Source: Bradyrhizobium retamae | Lineage (GTDB): Bacteria; Pseudomonadota; Alphaproteobacteria; Rhizobiales; Xanthobacteraceae | Reading direction: 5' to 3' | NCBI RefSeq assembly: GCF_001440415.1 | Contig: NZ_LLYA01000002.1 | Location: 124,001-188,000 of the forward strand | DNA: 64,000 nucleotides | Shown here: piece by piece, positions 62,516-64,000 of the stretch | Numbering within the stretch: position 1 is the first letter of the stretch | Layout: each line of letters starts with the position of its first letter | The notes under the pieces: generated by a model | Database searches by the model: none | What the model was told of the DNA's origin: nothing | Seen by the model: only the letters and a program-made list of their open reading frames with translations | Position numbers and translations under genes: made by a program

Positions 62516-62530
62516 AATGGACGGTCCGGC

Positions 62531-63205
62531 ATGATCCCCTTGGATCCACTCCCCAACCTGATCGACCAGGTCTATGCCCGAATCCTCGAGGCGATCACCG
62601 ATCGTTCGCTGCCGCCCGGGCATCGCATCCGGCAGAACGAGCTTGCAGAAAAGCTCGGCGTATCGCGCCAGCCGGTGTCCCATGCGCTGCACCTGCTGCA
62701 TCGGCAGGGGCTCGTCGCCGAAAGCGGCCGCCGCGGGTTTGAAGTCACGCGGCTCGATCCCGAACGCATCCGCCAGCTCTACGAAGTGCGGGGCGCGATC
62801 GACGCGCTGGCGGCAAAGCTCGCGGCTGGGCGGGCGAGAGCCGATGCTTCCGGGCGTATGCAGCTTGAGGCGGCGCTGCAGGCCGGGCGGAGCATTGGCA
62901 AAGACACGCCGCTTTCGCGGCTGATCGCCCTCGACGTCGATTTTCACAGCGCCGTCTATCGCCTCGCGGGTAATCCGGCGATCGAGGAAATGATCGCGCC
63001 GCAATGGCCGCATATGCGCCGCTCGATGGCGACGGTGCTGGCGGAGCTCGATTACCGCGAACGCGCCTGGGCAGAGCATGAGGCGATCGCCGCGCAAATT
63101 CTCACCGGCAACGCCAGGGCGGCGGAGGCCGCGGCGCTGGCGCATGCGCAAGCTGCGGGACGGATGACTGAGGAGAGACTGAGGGCGACGGATAGGGCGG
63201 CCTGA
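62531..63205 (+). CDS. GntR-family transcription regulator (FadR subfamily, FCD domain)
   Basis: A 224-residue regulator. Winged helix at residues 8-75 (QVYARILEAITDRSLPPGHRIRQNELAEKLGVSRQPVSHALHLL with wing GRRGFEV), followed by a helical FCD effector domain with metal/effector histidine pattern (ALDVDFHSAVYRLAGN, HMRRSMATVLAE, EHEAIAAQILTGN). Often senses an organic acid. The phytanoyl-CoA dioxygenase-like gene 75 bp downstream may be a target or operon partner. A palindromic element at 62492-62513 lies just before the start. Confidence 0.93.
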   Translation: MIPLDPLPNLIDQVYARILEAITDRSLPPGHRIRQNELAEKLGVSRQPVSHALHLLHRQGLVAESGRRGFEVTRLDPERIRQLYEVRGAIDALAAKLAAGRARADASGRMQLEAALQAGRSIGKDTPLSRLIALDVDFHSAVYRLAGNPAIEEMIAPQWPHMRRSMATVLAELDYRERAWAEHEAIAAQILTGNARAAEAAALAHAQAAGRMTEERLRATDRAA

Positions 63206-63216
63206 CAACGGGCGGT

Positions 63217-63252
63217 CATTCCGGGGCGATGCGCAGCATCGAACCCGGAATG
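63217..63252. repeat. Palindromic intergenic repeat, CATTCCGGG type
   Basis: CATTCCGGGGCGATGCGCAG then CATCGAACCCGGAATG. Outer arms CATTCCGGG and CCCGGAATG pair, as do GATGC and GCATC. A short repeat common between genes of Bradyrhizobium relatives; it lies between the GntR and dioxygenase genes. Confidence 0.8.
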
Positions 63253-63280
63253 CCAACAAAAAACCAAAGGAGGAAACACC

Positions 63281-64000
63281 ATGAAACTGACGCCACAGCA
63301 GATCGAATTCTTCAACCGCGAAGGCTGGCTGTTCCTGCCGGAGTTGTTCAGCCCGGAGGAAGTGGATTATCTCGCCCGCGAGGCCGTCAGCATCTACGAT
63401 GCCAACCGCCCGGAGGTGTGGCGCGAGAAGAGCGGCGCGCCGCGCACCGCCTTTGCCGCGCATCTCTATAACGAGGCGTTCGGCGCTCTCGGCGCGCATC
63501 CACGCATGATCGAGCCGATCGAGCAGATCTTCGGCGAGAAGGTCTACATGCATCAATTCAAGATCAACGCCAAAGCCGCCTTCACCGGTGATGTCTGGCA
63601 GTGGCATCAGGATTACGGCACCTGGAAGCGCGACGACGGCATGCCGGAGCCGCGCGCGATGAACATCGCGATCTTCCTGGACGAGGTAATGCCGATCAAC
63701 GGCCCGTTGATGCTGGTGCCAAAGAGCCAGCACGCCGGCGATCTCAAGGCCTCGCATGACCTGGAAACGACGTCCTATCCGCTGTGGACCCTGGATGAGG
63801 AGACTGTCACCCGGCTGGTGAAGGAAGGCGGCATCGTCGCGCCCACCGGCAAGGCCGGCGGCATGCTGATGTTCCACGGCAATCTGGTGCACGGATCAAG
63901 CGCCAACATCACGCCCTACCCGCGCAAGATCGTCTACCTGACGCTGAATGCGGTCTCGAACTACATCCGCACCCCCACGCGGCCCGACTACATCGCGCAT
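63281..64000 (+). CDS. Phytanoyl-CoA dioxygenase family protein (partial, cut by window end)
   Basis: The frame is open from ATG 63281 to the last base (240 codons, no stop). The start follows AAAGGAGG, an ideal ribosome site. The protein is a Fe(II)/2-oxoglutarate oxygenase of the PhyH group: LTPQQIEFFNREGWLFLPELFSPEEV at the start, the iron ligands H and D in WQWHQDYG near residue 109, and the distal H in MLMFHGNLVHGSSANITPYPRK with the 2-oxoglutarate-binding arginine. Substrate unknown; the GntR gene just upstream may control it. Confidence 0.9.
   Translation, partial: MKLTPQQIEFFNREGWLFLPELFSPEEVDYLAREAVSIYDANRPEVWREKSGAPRTAFAAHLYNEAFGALGAHPRMIEPIEQIFGEKVYMHQFKINAKAAFTGDVWQWHQDYGTWKRDDGMPEPRAMNIAIFLDEVMPINGPLMLVPKSQHAGDLKASHDLETTSYPLWTLDEETVTRLVKEGGIVAPTGKAGGMLMFHGNLVHGSSANITPYPRKIVYLTLNAVSNYIRTPTRPDYIAH

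Overview
The window reads as chromosomal DNA of a Bradyrhizobium-type alphaproteobacterium (Nitrobacteraceae). This is inferred from the high GC content, the protein families (DUF3095, DUF4167, DUF6496, DUF3775, an ECF41 sigma factor, DUF2147) and several families of short palindromic repeats between genes that are typical of that group. Genes are densely packed, and many are joined by ATGA or GTGA stop/start overlaps.

Left part (1-16 kb). A DUF2147 gene end, a DUF3095 protein and the chaperone HtpG are followed by a type I secretion operon (HlyD-type adaptor and ABC transporter, minus strand). Divergent from it is a cysteine-free 500-residue protein, the likely secreted substrate. Next come a cytochrome b / ethylbenzene-dehydrogenase-type haem-domain fusion and a ferredoxin-flavin reductase, which look like one electron-transfer pair. 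Then follows a scar: a metallo-beta-lactamase-fold gene, a pseudogene in which the front of a copper amine oxidase is joined to the last ~85 codons of a gamma-glutamyltransferase, and an AraC/FeaR-like regulator that has lost its normal stop.

Middle (15.6-39.6 kb). A complete Wzx/Wzy-type exopolysaccharide locus of xanthan/acetan ('gum') logic. The minus-strand operon makes precursors and starts the repeat unit: short polyprenyl-phosphate sugar transferase, ManC-type GDP-mannose enzyme, FkbM methyltransferase, UDP-glucose dehydrogenase, UDP-glucuronate 4-epimerase. The plus-strand operon assembles and exports: small membrane protein, Ser/Thr-type metallophosphatase, OPX protein, outer-membrane beta-barrel, Wzc-type tyrosine autokinase, polymerase, glycosyltransferase, two acyltransferases, flippase. 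A Tat-exported GH10 glycanase, a WecG/GumM-type transferase, two GT4 enzymes, a small secreted protein and a methyltransferase complete it. Five sugar-adding enzymes would fit a pentasaccharide repeat.

Accessory stretch (39.6-46.5 kb). Gene debris that includes a broken uracil-DNA glycosylase, then a universal stress protein, a DUF4167 and a DUF6496 protein, a TonB-dependent siderophore receptor with a PepSY membrane protein, and initiator tRNA-Met with its terminator.

Right part (46.8-64 kb). Catabolic and housekeeping genes: GMC oxidoreductase, SDR lacking the usual catalytic residues, quinone oxidoreductase, DUF3775, two paralogous lactonase-like MBL proteins, FAH-family hydrolase, glutathione S-transferase, enoyl-CoA hydratase, Ogt, tandem alpha/beta hydrolases, a HAMP/class III cyclase, a carboxymuconolactone decarboxylase divergent from an ECF41 sigma factor with an exact ECF41-type promoter between them, a methyltransferase, a GntR regulator and a phytanoyl-CoA dioxygenase-like gene cut by the window end.

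Best candidates for new biology: the type I secretion / cytochrome b-haem / ferredoxin-reductase island, the apparent shared -35 element of two divergent ECF41 promoters, the gum-type locus with an embedded GH10 enzyme and a phosphatase in place of Wzb, and the amine oxidase/GGT fusion scar. No CRISPR array, prophage, insertion sequence or integrase was recognised.
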